In this document: in pieces, positions 17,601 through 24,676 of the stretch | Position numbering within the stretch: position 1 is the stretch's first letter | How the letters are laid out: each line of letters opens with the position of its first letter | Source of the DNA: RYN-230 sp963814645 | Lineage (GTDB): Bacteria; Actinomycetota; Actinomycetes; Streptosporangiales; Streptosporangiaceae | NCBI GenBank assembly: GCA_963814645.1 | Contig: CAWFDX010000004.1 | Location: 310,001-374,000 of the forward strand | Reading direction: 5' to 3' | Length of the DNA: 64,000 nt | Translations under genes and position numbers: made by a program | Notes under the pieces: generated by a model | What the model saw: only the letters and a program-made list of their open reading frames with translations | Databases searched by the model: none | Told to the model about the DNA's origin: nothing

Positions 17601-18590
17601 CAGGCCGTCGGCCACGCTGAGCCGGGCCAGCCGGGCCGGCTCTACGATGGCCGCAGCGACCTCGGCCCGGGTCATCGGGCCGACCACGACCTGACGTTCC
17701 TGCAGCGCCCGGGCCAGCCCGGGATGGCGCAGCGCCCGGTGGTAGAAGTCGGCGCGCAGCGCGATCGCGACCACCGCCGGGCCGGACAGCGCGCACACTG
17801 CGGCGATGAACCGATCCTGCTCGGTCTCGTCCGCACCCGAGGTGAAGACCTCTTCGAGCTGGTCCACGACGATGACCGGGCTGGTGCCGGTCGGCCCAGC
17901 CGGGGCCAGGAGGCCGGCCGCGGCCGCCGGGTCGGCGCGCAGCGCGGCTTCGATCGCGGCGCTGCCGGTCGGCTGACCCGGCGCCGCGGCGCCCTGGCTG
18001 GCCAGTGCCGCGAGCTGGCCGGCCAGCTCGGCCAGCGCGGCCGCACCCGGCGTGAACAGGGCTAACGGCCGCTCCGGCCCGGTCACCAGGGCGGGGATCA
18101 GCCCGGCCCGCAGCACCGAGGACTTGCCTGACCCGGACGGCCCGACCACGACCAGCGGGACGCCGGGCGGGCCAGCATCCGGGGCGGCCGCGGTGACCAG
18201 CCGGCTGGTCAGTTCGGTGCGGCCGAAGAACCAGCTGGCGTCTTCCGGCTGGAAGCTGGCCAGCCCCCGGTACGGCGCCACAGCGGCGGGCCGGCCTGGG
18301 CCGCGGCGGACCCGGGTCAGCGCGCTGGCCCACTCGGCCAGCCGGCCAGGGTCCGTCTCGCCGCACGCGGCCAGGATCCGGGGCAGCAGGTCAGGCTGGG
18401 TGGCCGGGGGCAGGTGCCGTCCGGCGAAGTAGTCACCCGCGGTGCTGGCCGGGATGCCCGCGGCCTTTGCCACGTCCCGGACGGTCCGCCCGGCGCGCTG
18501 CCGGGCCCGGGTCAGCTGCTGGCCGAACTCCTGCTGTGTCGTGATCCGGCCCGGGTCCGCAGCCGGTGCTTCCTCCTGGTCGACGGGCAT
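14652..18590 (-). CDS. HTH-NTPase (STAND/nSTAND1-type)-WD40 signalling protein with 14 WD40 repeats
   Basis: A 1312-residue protein. Residues 18-75 form an XRE-like helix-turn-helix. Residues 105-500 are an nSTAND1-type NTPase, with Walker A GPSGSGKS at 150-157 and Walker B VIVVDQLEEVF. A transmembrane helix lies in LLRRLVAVLTVLVVVTVGL. Then come 14 WD40 repeats, most with SVAFSPDGRLLA and (V/R)LW, enough for two seven-bladed propellers. The ATG 18590 has GGAGGGGGG upstream; an ATG at 18635 is less likely. Such proteins are large signal-dependent oligomerising switches, and some relatives act in phage defence; the role here is unknown. Confidence 0.88.
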   Translation of the reverse strand: MPVDQEEAPAADPGRITTQQEFGQQLTRARQRAGRTVRDVAKAAGIPASTAGDYFAGRHLPPATQPDLLPRILAACGETDPGRLAEWASALTRVRRGPGRPAAVAPYRGLASFQPEDASWFFGRTELTSRLVTAAAPDAGPPGVPLVVVGPSGSGKSSVLRAGLIPALVTGPERPLALFTPGAAALAELAGQLAALASQGAAAPGQPTGSAAIEAALRADPAAAAGLLAPAGPTGTSPVIVVDQLEEVFTSGADETEQDRFIAAVCALSGPAVVAIALRADFYHRALRHPGLARALQERQVVVGPMTRAEVAAAIVEPARLARLSVADGLVELLLRDLSPRAASPAATAPAHEAGALPLLSHALLTTWARSQGSQLTAADYQASGGIQHAIAHTADEVYGALDPAGQEVARRLFLRLVRVAGDEPETRSAVRLSELHDWAGPGAPPGDVLARFVAARLITVDSGTARISHDALLTAWPQLRGWIDANRDGLRTRRRINDAARAWDEAGRDPAALLRGGQLTLATDWAADPVNATSLTSLTQEFLAAASTAEKQHRDAERQHTRLLRRLVAVLTVLVVVTVGLAGYAFSQREAASAAGQRASTARDIAQSRAVAIEADQVRAQNPALAAQLSLAAYRISATPEARASLLESTGSPAAARLIDSADVVQSVGLSPDHRVLAVAAADGTLRLWSLARPGHPVPLGPALLGKSDSPLYTAVFSPDGRLLAAAGAGRQVLLWNVADPAHPARLGTLAGPASTIYSVAFSPDGRLLAAGSADKTVRLWDVSDPAHPVPVGKPLTGAAGYVESVAFSPDGDLLAAGCADQTVRLWDVSDPVHPAPVGQPLTGPRGLVTSVAFSPDGDLLAAGSQDDKVWLWHLDRSRQWAQDGTLTGATDWVNTVAFSPDGRSVAAGSSDDRVLVWQLAHRTLTAAMPNPQPVTSLAWAGTGRLISGDADGIARIWTVPTPVLRAGGPANSVAYAPAAGGRPSLLAVGGTSLQLWNPVSRTMLAEGTPPAGAVVNAVAFAPGGRLIAAGYGNGQLQLWHVAGAGTLAPDGPPVRAELASTDLVEFAAFSPDGRLLATCGDDGAIRLWSVASPGGPRQIAKVRDSGTYVFSVAFSPDGRTLAAASADDVARLWDIRDPAHPTHLGRPLTGPASYAISVAFSPDGRTLAVGSADKAVRLWNVSDLAHPTRLGRPLTGPGGYVYSVAFSPDGRTLAAGVTDGTVWLWRLADPARPGLLATLTGPADAVYSVAFSPGGGTLAAASADGTARLWDTAAPAAARAVCGTAGQPLTRAEWAAYLPGRAYQPPCPAR

Positions 18591-18858
18591 GCCTGAGTTC
18601 CCCCCTCCATGGGCCGCCCGGGCCCATGTCTGCATGACTCCCCGCTGCCCCAGTCAGTTCACCGCGCCGGCCGAATTGAGACCAGCCGGGAAGCCAGCGG
18701 TTGCTGTCCGACTTTGTCCGAGGGTTGCCGGCCTGGCTGCGCGGGCCGGCCCGGCCGGTGAGACTGGTAGTTCCCCAGGCCTGCGGCAGCGTGCCGATCC
18801 GCTCCGGGTGGGGGGCTGGCGCCCGGCGCGCCTTCCGCAGGTAAAAACGGGGGCCGCG

Positions 18859-18905
18859 CGGTCCCGTTCGGCCGGAGGGGGGAGGGGGGCGGCCGAACGG
18901 GACCG
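18859..18905. repeat. Perfect 16-bp inverted repeat with G-rich 15-nt loop
   Basis: Left arm CGGTCCCGTTCGGCCG (18859-18874) is exactly complementary to the right arm at 18890-18905. The loop at 18875-18889 is GAGGGGGGAGGGGGG, all purine. No T-run follows, so it is not a standard intrinsic terminator. It lies about 270 bp upstream of the WD40-NTPase gene. A structured RNA, G-quadruplex or regulatory hairpin are possible. Confidence 0.75.
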
Positions 18906-18960
18906 GGTGGCAGCCCGGCTGCCTCTTCCTGCGGGCGGCTTGCGGAGGTAGCCTCCAAAC

Positions 18961-18995
18961 GGGTCCCGGGCCGATCAGTTCGACCCCCGGGACCC
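18961..18995. repeat. Perfect 10-bp inverted repeat with 15-nt loop
   Basis: GGGTCCCGGG (18961-18970) pairs with CCCGGGACCC (18986-18995) around the loop CCGATCAGTTCGACC. Like the hairpin at 18859 it has a 15-nt loop and a GGTCCCG core in its left arm. It superficially resembles a tRNA 3' end but does not fold as one. Confidence 0.6.
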
Positions 18996-19058
18996 ACCAG
19001 CCCGGGCCGCATGATCAGCGGTCTTCCGCCGTGGCCCGGGGGCGGTTAGCGTAATTAT

Positions 19059-19815
19059 GTGACCGGTGACGTCCCTGGTGAGGCCGCTGCACAGACCGCT
19101 GCACGGGCCGCTGCACGGGCCGGGGGGCGCCGCCCGGCCATCGTCCCTGACCCGGTAATCATCGTCCTGCTGCTGATCGCGTTCTTCTCGGCCATCTCCG
19201 GCAAGCCGCTGGACGGCGGGTTAATGCTGCTGGTGGCGGCCGGGCTGGCCTGGGATGTCCGGGCCCGGAGCCGGCCTATCCCGGCCGCGCCCGCGGCCGG
19301 CGAGCCGCCGGGCGCGCCCGTCCCGGATGATGCCGCGGCCCCGCGCCGCGGTGCCCGGTTGCTGGTCGCAGTGGCCGCGGTGGCGGCGGGCATCAGCTAC
19401 GCGATCGTCGCCGGGTCATTCAGCCAGTTTTCCTGGCCCGCGACGGCCGCGGTGGTCGGCGTCGGCGCGCTGGTGGTGCTGGCCGGCTGGCAGCCGCCCG
19501 GGCGGCCGCGGCCGGATGGCGGCCCACTGCCCCGTACTGGCGTTCTGCTGTGGGGAGGGGTGCTGGTCGCGGGCGGGCTGTGGGAATTGTGGTCGCTGTT
19601 CCAGCAGCCGGCCATGGATACCACCTCGTACGCGCACCCGACGATCAGTGCGCTCACCGACCCGGTGCTGGCGGCCCAGCCTGGCCGCGACCCGGACCAA
19701 GGCGCCGGTGCCGCCGATCGGGGTTGTGCTGAGCCGGATCATGCGCACCCGCACCGGCCGGGTCGGCATGCTGGTCGCCTGGGCCTGGCTGGGCCTGCAC
19801 TTCTTCGCCAAGTAG
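19059..19815 (+). pseudogene. Small multi-spanning membrane protein, frameshifted near its C-terminus
   Basis: GTG 19059 opens a frame with four hydrophobic segments: residues 29-45, 53-62, 100-120 and 125-140, plus another at 165-180, then HPTISALTDPVLAAQ. Near 19670-19690 homologous-looking sequence passes to the +1 frame, which ends GRVGMLVAWAWLGLHFFAK at 19815, a natural last membrane helix. In the original frame the tail is a hydrophilic artefact. The intact protein would be about 250 residues and of unknown function. It contains a rare TTA leucine codon (near 19220). Sequencing error or mutation. Confidence 0.55.
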
Positions 19816-19825
19816 CCTCGGCGGT

Positions 19826-20814
19826 ATGACAAGTACCGCCGCAGTGGCCAGCCCGGTCGATTTCGAGAAGTTCGGCGATTACGGGCTGAAGGCCCGCCCC
19901 GTCCGGACGGTGCGTTCGTCCGGCCGCGCTACCCGTTCCAGGGCCGGATCACCGCGGACGGGTCCAGCGGCTACCCGGCCCAGCCCGGCCGCTACCACCT
20001 GTACATCTCGCTGGCCTGCCCGTGGGCGCACCGGTCGGCGATCGTCCGGAGCCTGCTCGGCCTGGACGAGGTGATCTCGCTGTCCGTGGTGGACCCGATC
20101 CGGGACGGGCGCGGCTGGGCGTTCCGCGACGGCCCGGGATACACGCCCGACCCCATCAACGGCTTCACCCTGATCCGGGACGCGTATGACGCGACCGAGC
20201 CGGGTTACGACGGCCATATCTCGGTGCCGGTGCTGTGGGACAAGGAGACCGGCCGGATCGTGTCCAACAACTTCCCGGACATCACCATCGACCTGGACAC
20301 CCAGTTCGGTGCCTGGGCCACCCCGGGGATCGACCTGTACCCGGCGGCGCTGCGGGCGGAGATCGACGCGCTCAACGAGCGGGTCTACGCCACTGTCAAC
20401 AACGGCGTGTACCGGTGCGGGTTCGCCACCACCCAGGAGGCGTACCAGGCGGCGGTGGCCGACCTGTTCGCCACCCTGGACGACCTGGACGCGCGGCTGG
20501 CCACCCGGCGGTACCTGTTCGGCGACTCGGTGACCGAGGCCGACGTGCGGCTGTGGGTCACGCTGGCCCGGTTCGACGCGGTCTACGTCACTCACTTCAA
20601 GGCCAACCTGCGCCGCCTGGCCGACTACCCGAACCTGTGGCCGTACGCCCGCGACCTGTACTCGATCCCGGCGTTCGGGCAGACCACCAACTTCGACCAC
20701 ATCAAGAACCACTACTACCGGACCCACCCGCAGCTGAACCCGCTGCGCATCGTCCCGGCCGGCCCCATCCTCGGCTGGACCGCCCCGCACGGCCGCGAGG
20801 CTTTGTCCGGCTGA
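19826..20814 (+). pseudogene. Glutathione S-transferase family (YqjG/ECM4-type reductase), frameshifted
   Basis: ATG 19826 starts TSTAAVASPVDFEKFGDYGLK, then the frame changes by -1 near 19893-19905. From there DGAFVRPRYPFQGRITADGS, the catalytic LACPWAHRS (around 20005-20035) and the rest of a glutathionyl-hydroquinone-reductase-type protein run to 20814 with no further break. Actinomycetes use mycothiol, so the thiol cofactor is uncertain. A shorter frame starting at ATG 20071 would lack the active cysteine. One missing base in the GCCCCGTCC run explains the break. Confidence 0.78.
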
Positions 20815-21001
20815 GCACCTGTGCGCGGGAATGGCCTGATAGCAGCGGGCTTATTTGCCCGGACATGCGGCGGTTACCGGCAAGGTAGAGCCGGCCGGGC
20901 ACAGGCTGTACGGTTGGCCCCATGTCCCCTGTCCCGGTGGCGTACGGTGCGCGGCGCCGCGTGCCAGCCGCGCAGTTGAGCGCAGCCCGTGGGGTGACGT
21001 T

Positions 21002-21307
21002 GTGAGCGCTCCCCTCGTCACCAAGTACCTGGTGCGGATCTGGCCAGCCGGGACGACACCGCCGAACATGCAGCAGTCGGAGATGTCCAGCCCGGAGAGT
21101 GCCACCGAGGGCCAGGACGGGAACGACCGCGCCGAGATCCAGGCCATCCGCAACTGGGCCCAGATGCACGCCAACGGCGAGGGCGTGACCTACTCCTACG
21201 AGGTCTGCCGGGACAGCATGGTGGCCGCGCTCACCGGCAGCGAGACCACCCAGCGCGTCGTGGCCACCATCGCCAGCGGCAGCGTGGACCCCGCCGTCAG
21301 CGCCTGA
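21002..21307 (+). CDS. Conserved-looking hypothetical protein, 101 aa
   Basis: GTG 21002 begins SAPLVTKYLVRIWPAGTTPP and ends with a helical NWAQMHANGEGVTYSYEVCR plus a C-terminal helix. No signal peptide, membrane segment or recognised motif is seen. Upstream in-frame codons lack a start with a ribosome binding site. Codon use is typical of the genome, with strong G/C at third positions. The 187 bp before it (20815-21001) hold nothing recognisable. Confidence 0.55.
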   Translation: MSAPLVTKYLVRIWPAGTTPPNMQQSEMSSPESATEGQDGNDRAEIQAIRNWAQMHANGEGVTYSYEVCRDSMVAALTGSETTQRVVATIASGSVDPAVSA

Positions 21308-21359
21308 CCGTTAGCGCTCCCCGCTGCGTGTGCGCCTGCAGGACTTGTCCGATACTTGT

Positions 21360-21770
21360 TCATTGGGCGGGGCTGGCGGTCTCATTTTGGGACCAGGCCT
21401 GGCCGTTTGGGTGTGGCGATGCGGCCAGGGCGTTGGCCACGCTCGGATAGACGTGCAGCATACGGTCGGCGCCCGTCAGTTCCAGTACCCGCCGAATCGG
21501 GGGACTGGCTGCTATCCGCAGCTGCGCCCCAGTGGCGGCGGCCCGGTTATGGGCGCGCAACAGCATGGTGATAGTGGCTGAGTCGCAGAACATTGTCTGG
21601 GCTGCGTCAGCGATCAGCACGGCCGTCCCGTCGTCCAGGGCACGGGCCAGGGTGTCGTGGACCTGGCTGGCGTTGCTCATGTCGATCTCCTGGGGCAGCG
21701 TGATCACCAGCTGCCGGATCCCCAGGCCTGGGCTGGGAGAGGTGCTCTCGTGGGGCGCGGGAATCGCCAT
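21360..21770 (-). CDS. STAS-domain anti-anti-sigma factor antagonist
   Basis: A 136-residue protein with a STAS fold. The motif MFCDSATITMLLRAHNRA has the conserved Asp and phosphorylatable Ser of SpoIIAA/RsbV proteins; the N-terminal strand is LVITLPQEID. When dephosphorylated, such proteins bind HATPase anti-sigma factors and free the sigma factor. ATG 21770 lies right after GGAGGTGG. Several possible partners are in this window (34225, 61431 and the HATPase domains at 39854 and 62504). The C-terminal tail (NGQAWSQNETASPAQ) is hydrophilic. Confidence 0.85.
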   Translation of the reverse strand: MAIPAPHESTSPSPGLGIRQLVITLPQEIDMSNASQVHDTLARALDDGTAVLIADAAQTMFCDSATITMLLRAHNRAAATGAQLRIAASPPIRRVLELTGADRMLHVYPSVANALAASPHPNGQAWSQNETASPAQ

Positions 21771-21840
21771 CCACCTCCGCCATCGGGTGCGCGCGTTCAG
21801 CGATGGCACCAGGATCGGCGACCCGGCATAGGCCCGTCAA

Positions 21841-21923
21841 TAGAAACGCGAGAAAAATCTCATGTATCTTTTAACATGAAGATCGTCATGTGAGAATTGT
21901 CTCGTGAGAGATATGCTCATGGT
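21841..21923. promoter_or_regulatory. AT-rich promoter/operator region of winged-helix gene
   Basis: An unusually AT-rich 80 bp that repeats TCTCATG, CATGTGAGA and CTCGTGAGA, with an inverted element GAGAATTGTCTC (21891-21902). It lies just upstream of the winged-helix gene at 21924, so it is probably its promoter with an autoregulatory site. No confident -10/-35 pair was chosen. Confidence 0.4.
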
Positions 21924-22259
21924 ATGAGTGACGCCGATCAAGGTGGCAGCAGCTGGACGCTGCTGACTGGGCACGGCCATGTGCTGGTGGAGATCGCCCG
22001 TAACCCTGGATCCCGGATCCGGGATATCAGTGCGGTCGTCGGTCTTACCGAGCGGACGGTCCAGGCGATCGTGGCCGACCTGGAGGGTACCGGCTACCTC
22101 ACCCGGACCAGGGCTGGCCGGCGGACGCTGTACACGGTGAACCCCGATCAGCTGTTCCGGCACGGCGCGCAGGATGGGCACCGGGTCGGCCCGTTCCTTG
22201 ACCTGCTGGCCGGCCAGGGCGACGCCGCCGGACCGGAGCAGGCCGCGGATCCTCACTGA
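21924..22259 (+). CDS. Small winged-helix transcriptional regulator
   Basis: An 111-residue protein. Residues 15-80 make a winged helix: GHGHVLVEIARNP, then RIRDISAVVGLTERTVQAIV (recognition helix) and the wing YLTRTRAGRRTLYTVN. This arrangement is typical of MarR/ArsR-like regulators in actinomycetes. There is no metal-binding cysteine cluster. ATG 21924 is favoured over 21897. The last 7 bp overlap the convergent glgA end. Target is unknown; the adjacent AT-rich repeats suggest autoregulation. Confidence 0.78.
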   Translation: MSDADQGGSSWTLLTGHGHVLVEIARNPGSRIRDISAVVGLTERTVQAIVADLEGTGYLTRTRAGRRTLYTVNPDQLFRHGAQDGHRVGPFLDLLAGQGDAAGPEQAADPH

Positions 22260-23416
22260 GCTGGGGCGGCCGCCTTAGGTTGCGACAGGAGGCTCTCGTA
22301 CAGCTGCACGGTCTGCGCGGCGATGGCGTCCCAGCCGAACTCGGTGGCGCCGCGCTTGCGCCCGGCCGCGCCCATAGCGGCGGCCCGCGCGGGGTCGAGG
22401 ATCAGCGCGTTCAGCGCGGCGGCCAGCGAGGCCGGGTCGTCCGGCGGCACCAGCAGGCCGGTCTCGCCGTCCACCACCACTTCGGGGATGCCGCCCACCT
22501 GGCTGCCGACCACCGCCGTGCCGCAGGCCATCGCCTCCAGGTTGACGATGCCCAGCGGCTCATACAGCGACGGGCAGGCGAACACGGTGGCGTGCGACAG
22601 CAGCTGGATGACCTCGCGCTTGGGCAGCATCTCCGGGATCCAGATCACCCCGGCCCGGGACGCCTGCAGGCTGGCCACCAGGCTGGTGACCTCGGCGGCC
22701 AGCTCGGCGGTGTCCGGCTGCCCGGCGAGCAGCACCAGCTGCGCTTCCGGGGCGAGCCGGCTGGCCGCGTGCAGCAGCACCGGCACGCCCTTCTGCCGGG
22801 TGATCCGGCCGACGAAGATGACGGCCGGGCGGGCCGGGTCGACCCCATAGCGGTCCAGCACGGTGGTGCCGGGATCCGGGGCGTACTCGGCGCTGTCGAT
22901 GCCGTTGCGGATGACAACCACCCGCTCCGGGGTGACCGCTGGGTAGGCGGCCAGCACGTCGGCCCGCATCCCACTGGACACCGCGATGATCGCGTCGGCC
23001 GACTCCACGGCCACCTTCTCGCACCAGCTGGACAGCGCGTACCCGCCGCCCAGCTGCTCCGCCTTCCACGGCCGCAGTGGCTCCAGCGAGTGCACGGTCA
23101 CCACGTGCGGCACGCCGTACAGCAGCGCGGCCAGGTGCCCGCCGAGGTTCGCGTACCAGGTGTGCGAGTGCACCAGGTCGGTCCCGGAGACGGTGGCCGT
23201 CATGACCAGGTCCACCGACATGGTGCGCAGCGCCTGGTTGGCCCCGGCCAGCTGGTCCCACGGCTGGTGGGCCACGGCGCCGGGCCGCTCGCCGCCCTCG
23301 CAGTGCACGGTCAGCTCGACCCGGCTGGCCAGTTCCCGGGCCAGGTAGGCGACGTGCACGCCGGCCCCGCCGTACACGTCCGGGGGATACTCCCGGGTGA
23401 GCAGCGCGACCTTCAT
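22253..23416 (-). CDS. glgA: Glycogen synthase / GlgA-type glycosyltransferase
   Basis: A 387-residue GT-B glycosyltransferase with the N-terminal substrate loop KVALLTREYPPDVYGGAGVHV and C-terminal E-x7-E region SLYEPLGIVNLEAMACGTAVV. It matches the short actinobacterial GlgA (Rv1212c-type), which transfers glucose from ADP-glucose to glucan or makes maltose 1-phosphate. ATG 23416 overlaps the glgC stop by 4 bp (ATGA), so the genes are coupled. The 3' end touches the convergent regulator gene. Confidence 0.92.
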   Translation of the reverse strand: MKVALLTREYPPDVYGGAGVHVAYLARELASRVELTVHCEGGERPGAVAHQPWDQLAGANQALRTMSVDLVMTATVSGTDLVHSHTWYANLGGHLAALLYGVPHVVTVHSLEPLRPWKAEQLGGGYALSSWCEKVAVESADAIIAVSSGMRADVLAAYPAVTPERVVVIRNGIDSAEYAPDPGTTVLDRYGVDPARPAVIFVGRITRQKGVPVLLHAASRLAPEAQLVLLAGQPDTAELAAEVTSLVASLQASRAGVIWIPEMLPKREVIQLLSHATVFACPSLYEPLGIVNLEAMACGTAVVGSQVGGIPEVVVDGETGLLVPPDDPASLAAALNALILDPARAAAMGAAGRKRGATEFGWDAIAAQTVQLYESLLSQPKAAAPAQ

Positions 23417-24651
23417 CCGGTGACTTTCTGGCTCTTGCCCACCACGGTGATCCCGCCCGCGGACACCGCGAAGCCGCGCGCCCGGTCCTGCTCCTTGTCC
23501 ACGCCGATGACGGCTCCCTCGGGGACGGTCACGTTCTTGTCGATGATCGCGTTCCTGATCACCGCGTGCCGGCCGATGACCGTGTTGTGCAGAATCACCG
23601 ACCGCTCCACCCGGGACCAGCTGTTCACCCGGACCCCTGGTGAGAGCACGGATTCGCGGACCAGCCCACCGGACACGATGACGCCGTTGCTGACCAGGCT
23701 GTCGATGGCCCGTCCGATCCGGTCGCCAGAGTCGTGCACGAACTTGGCGGGCGGCATTGAGGACACGTGGGTGAGGATCGGCCAGCGGTCGTTGTACAGG
23801 TTGAACACCGGGTGCACGGCGCACAGGTCCATGTGGCTGTCGAAGTAGGAGTCCAGCGTGCCGACGTCGCGCCAGTAGCCGGCGTCCCGCTCGGTCGCGC
23901 CCGGCACGTGGTTGGTCTGGAAGTCGTACACCTGCGCGGTGCCCTCCTCGACCAGCATCGGGATGATGTCGCCGCCCATGTCGTGCCGGCTGGTCGGGCT
24001 GGCCGCGTCCTTGCGCAGCGCCTCGATCAGCGCGTCGGCGGTGAACAGGTAGTTGCCCATCGAGGCGTAGCACTCCTCCGGCCGCCCGGGCAGCGGCGGC
24101 GGGTCGGTCGGCTTCTCCAGGAACTCCTCCAGGGTGCGGCCGTCCGCGCCCACGTGGACGATGCCGAACGCGCTGGCCTCGGCGCGGGGCACCGGGATGG
24201 CGGCCACCGTCACCCCGGCGCCGTGCTCGACGTGCTGGTCGATCATCTGGCGTGGGTCCATCCGGTACACGTGGTCGGCGCCGAACACGATGACCAGGTC
24301 CGGCCGCTCGTCGTAGATCAGGTTCAGCGACTGGTAGATGGCGTCGGCCGAGCCGGTGTACCAGTGCGGGCCGAGCCGCTGCTGGGCCGGCACCGGGGTC
24401 ACGTAGTTGCCCAGCAGCGTGCTCATCCGCCAGGCGGTGCTGATATGCCGGTCCAGGCTGTGGCTCTTGTACTGGGTCAGCACGGCGATCCGGTAGATCC
24501 CCGCGTTGGCCAGGTTGGACAGGGCGAAATCGACCAGCCGGTACATGCCGCCGAACGGCACGGCCGGTTTGGCCCGGTCCGCGGTCAGCGGGGCCAGCCG
24601 CTTGCCCGCCCCGCCCGCCAGCACGATGCCCAGAACTCGCTTGTCTGTCAT
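23413..24651 (-). CDS. glgC: Glucose-1-phosphate adenylyltransferase
   Basis: A 412-residue ADP-glucose pyrophosphorylase. The N-terminal nucleotidyltransferase motif GIVLAGGAGKRLAPLT, the substrate lysine region and GADHVYRMD are intact, and a left-handed beta-helix tail ends the protein. It makes ADP-glucose from glucose 1-phosphate and ATP for GlgA. ATG 24651 follows AAGGGG; a GTG two codons earlier is possible. It lies 25 bp downstream of pgm and overlaps glgA, giving the operon pgm-glgC-glgA. Confidence 0.95.
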   Translation of the reverse strand: MTDKRVLGIVLAGGAGKRLAPLTADRAKPAVPFGGMYRLVDFALSNLANAGIYRIAVLTQYKSHSLDRHISTAWRMSTLLGNYVTPVPAQQRLGPHWYTGSADAIYQSLNLIYDERPDLVIVFGADHVYRMDPRQMIDQHVEHGAGVTVAAIPVPRAEASAFGIVHVGADGRTLEEFLEKPTDPPPLPGRPEECYASMGNYLFTADALIEALRKDAASPTSRHDMGGDIIPMLVEEGTAQVYDFQTNHVPGATERDAGYWRDVGTLDSYFDSHMDLCAVHPVFNLYNDRWPILTHVSSMPPAKFVHDSGDRIGRAIDSLVSNGVIVSGGLVRESVLSPGVRVNSWSRVERSVILHNTVIGRHAVIRNAIIDKNVTVPEGAVIGVDKEQDRARGFAVSAGGITVVGKSQKVTG

Positions 24652-24676
24652 CTCCACCCCTTGTCAGCGGCCGGAG

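Larger units (their letters stand above)
18591..19058. other. Non-coding 468-bp region with several strong stem-loops
   Basis: No convincing coding frame occurs between the divergent WD40 gene and the membrane protein. The stretch holds two long perfect hairpins (entries at 18859 and 18961) and, between them, a small one, GGAGG-TAG-CCTCC at 18944-18956. I see no tRNA, RNase P, SRP or tmRNA signature. A structured RNA or a paired operator array are possibilities. Confidence 0.4.

Noticed and set aside
18961..18998. Possible tRNA 3' end (GTTCGA followed by GGGACCCACCA)
   Set aside because: The T-arm does not pair and no anticodon or D-arm lies upstream; the region is a simple 10-bp inverted repeat.
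23413..24073. An N-terminal extension of GlgA giving 606 residues
   Set aside because: The first 219 residues are in a shifted frame of glgC; the KVALLTREYPPDVYGGAG start fits the ATG at 23416 exactly.
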